A stretch of 6,787 nucleotides of DNA from Ramlibacter sp. (GTDB lineage Bacteria > Pseudomonadota > Gammaproteobacteria > Burkholderiales > Burkholderiaceae_C): NCBI GenBank assembly GCA_028292185.1, contig JAQGMT010000206.1, forward strand, positions 1 to 6,787, given 5' to 3'. The translations under genes and the position numbers were made by a program. The notes under the pieces were generated by a model that saw only the letters and a list, made by a program, of their open reading frames with translations, had not been told where the DNA came from and made no database searches. Every line of letters starts with the position of its first letter. Position 1 is the stretch's first letter. This document shows positions 5,901 to 6,787 of this stretch, piece after piece.

Positions 5901-6476
5901 CTACTGCAGCACCGGCCGCGTGCGCGGCGTCAGCCCACGTCCCGGCTTGAAGCCGAACAACCGGGCCAGCAAGAGCGCGGGAAATTGCCCGATCGCCTGG
6001 TTGTAGCAAACCACCGCCTGATTGAAATGCTCGGTCGCGACGTGGGTTTGCAAAGCCAGTTGAACCCGCCGCGAGGTCACGGTGTCCGGCAAGCGCGGCC
6101 CGGCCAGGTCGTGCGCGTCGTCTCGTTCCGCACGTTCCCATGCCATCGCCAGGATCTCCTGCGCCGCACTCAGGGCGGCAATGCCCGCCGGCTCGAGCGG
6201 ACGGCTGCGCGCGGCCGCCAGCGACGCGGCGAATTGCGCCGCTGCACCATGCAAGCCGGCCCAGAACGAGCCTTCACCATCGAGCGAGGCGGGCTGCGTC
6301 TGTTCCGGCCCTGGCAATTGCTTGCGCACCAGATCCACCTGGCGCGCGAGTTCCGCATCCAGCGCAGCGAAGGCGGCGTTGGCATCGGCGCGCAATCGCA
6401 TCAAGCGGTTGTAGGCGCCGACGATCCAGAACAGCAGGACGGCGCCCAGCGACCAGAAAACAAGAGAGCTTGGCAT
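5901..6476 (-). CDS. LemA-family membrane-anchored protein
   Basis: This is a 191-aa protein. Residues about 5-22 form an N-terminal membrane helix (LVFWSLGAVLLFWIVGAY), followed by YNRLMRLRADANAAFAALDAELAR, the usual LemA entry into a long alpha-helical bundle. The C-terminus HFNQAVVCYNQAIGQFP...ARLFGFKPG (150-179) is the typical LemA ending. The middle is divergent: the common DLIPNLV stretch is replaced by VDLVRKQLPGPEQ, and residues 57-100 are rich in Ala, Gly and Pro. The family's molecular function is not established; members are often found near HtpX-type proteases or other membrane quality-control genes, none of which is in this window. The ATG at 6476 lies only 26 nt beyond the rpoC terminator U-tract and has no strong Shine-Dalgarno (GGGG about 17 nt upstream). 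Its stop is 2 nt before the rsmB GTG, so it likely heads the five-gene operon. Confidence 0.85.
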   Translation of the reverse strand: MPSSLVFWSLGAVLLFWIVGAYNRLMRLRADANAAFAALDAELARQVDLVRKQLPGPEQTQPASLDGEGSFWAGLHGAAAQFAASLAAARSRPLEPAGIAALSAAQEILAMAWERAERDDAHDLAGPRLPDTVTSRRVQLALQTHVATEHFNQAVVCYNQAIGQFPALLLARLFGFKPGRGLTPRTRPVLQ

Positions 6477-6501
6477 GCGGCGAAGGCGATGGACCCCAAT
6501 G

Positions 6502-6535
6502 AAAAAAAGCCCCGACCGCAGGCGGCCGGGGCTTT
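6502..6535 (-). terminator. Rho-independent terminator of rpoC
   Basis: On the minus-strand transcript, AAAGCCCCG pairs perfectly with CGGGGCTTT. The 12-nt loop can fold further through GCCGC-like inner pairs, and seven U residues follow (6508-6502). It lies 23 nt after the rpoC stop codon and ends 25 nt before the LemA start. This is a strong canonical intrinsic terminator, so the downstream operon needs either its own promoter in this very short gap or inside rpoC, or partial read-through. Confidence 0.93.
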
Positions 6536-6557
6536 AGTTTACGGTCAAACCGCGAGG

Positions 6558-6787
6558 CTACTCGGTGGCGGCGCCTTCGCTGGCCTCGGGCGCGGTGGCG
6601 CCTTCGGTGACGGCGGCGAGCTCCGCTGCCTCGGCTTCGGCGATGGCGTGGCGCTCGGCCTCGTCCATCATGTCCTTGGCCTTGCGCGCCTGGTGATAAG
6701 CCATCCCCGTGCCTGCCGGGATCAGCCGGCCGACGATGACGTTTTCCTTCAGGCCGCGCAGCTCATCGCGCTTGCCCATGATCGCCG
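6558..6787 (-). CDS. rpoC: RNA polymerase subunit beta' (C-terminal end, partial)
   Basis: Only the last 75 or so codons are in the window; the gene continues past the right edge. The visible start AIMGKRDELRGLKENVIVGR followed by LIPAGTGMAYH is the highly conserved C-terminal segment of bacterial RpoC, the catalytic beta' subunit of RNA polymerase. After that come a basic stretch (QARKAKDMM) and an Ala/Glu-rich tail of about 30 residues ending ATE-TAG, longer and more acidic than the E. coli C-terminus, as is common in betaproteobacteria. The ATG at 6779 is internal and not a start. The stop is followed by an intrinsic terminator, which would end the rpoBC transcription unit. Identification is secure from this fragment alone. 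Confidence 0.97.
   Translation of the reverse strand, partial: AIMGKRDELRGLKENVIVGRLIPAGTGMAYHQARKAKDMMDEAERHAIAEAEAAELAAVTEGATAPEASEGAATE

Noticed and set aside
5209..6006. 265-codon plus-strand open frame across rsmB and LemA
   Set aside because: It is antisense to two conserved genes, with no ribosome site or domain evidence.
5899..6141. N-terminal extension of RsmB to an ATG at 6141
   Set aside because: The added residues are an out-of-frame translation of the conserved LemA 3' end, with no resemblance to RsmB. The NusB-like domain begins only after 5898.
1..6787. CRISPR arrays, insertion sequences, integrase genes, riboswitches, or a novel multi-gene defence system
   Set aside because: No regular spacer-repeat pattern, transposase or recombinase motif, or unexplained multi-gene block was found. 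The right six-sevenths are ordinary housekeeping and signalling genes.

Overview
The window is a GC-rich stretch of a betaproteobacterial chromosome. Gene order and protein character fit Burkholderiales, probably a Comamonadaceae-type organism. This placement rests on family recognition and recalled gene order, not on a database search. Almost everything lies on the minus strand, so the biological reading direction is from the right end to the left.

Right to left: the 3' end of rpoC (RNA polymerase beta') enters at the window edge and is closed by a textbook intrinsic terminator. A compact five-gene cluster follows: a LemA-family membrane protein, rsmB (16S rRNA m5C967 methyltransferase), a secreted DUF4390 protein, an NtrY-like membrane sensor kinase, and a response regulator with a receiver plus a Fis-type helix-turn-helix. 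The junctions are very tight (TAG-2 nt-GTG, a 26-nt overlap, a GTGA overlap, a 34-nt gap), so one transcript with translational coupling is likely. The kinase and regulator form a two-component pair. The regulator lacks the sigma-54 AAA+ domain of classical NtrX, so any promoter control it exerts should not depend on sigma-54 ATPase activity. The DUF4390 and LemA products are envelope-associated, but nothing in the sequence proves a link to the kinase.

Behind the regulator is a GC-rich double hairpin resembling dispersed extragenic repeats. Next comes a tRNA-Phe(GAA) gene with an extended -10 promoter, an encoded CCA and its own terminator-like hairpin. Its acceptor stem contains a C5-A68 mismatch.

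Left of the tRNA (about 1-700) the character changes. There is a short AT-rich patch with a perfect 8-bp inverted repeat and an 11-bp direct repeat spaced by exactly 20 bp, a small helical ORF of uncertain status, and a degraded C-terminal piece of an ornithine cyclodeaminase/mu-crystallin-family gene broken by two apparent 1-base deletions. Decayed accessory DNA abutting the 3' end of a tRNA is the usual appearance of a tRNA-targeted integration site, but no integrase is visible.

No convincing new defence, mobile or RNA system is seen. The most interesting material is the tRNA-Phe/left-flank junction.
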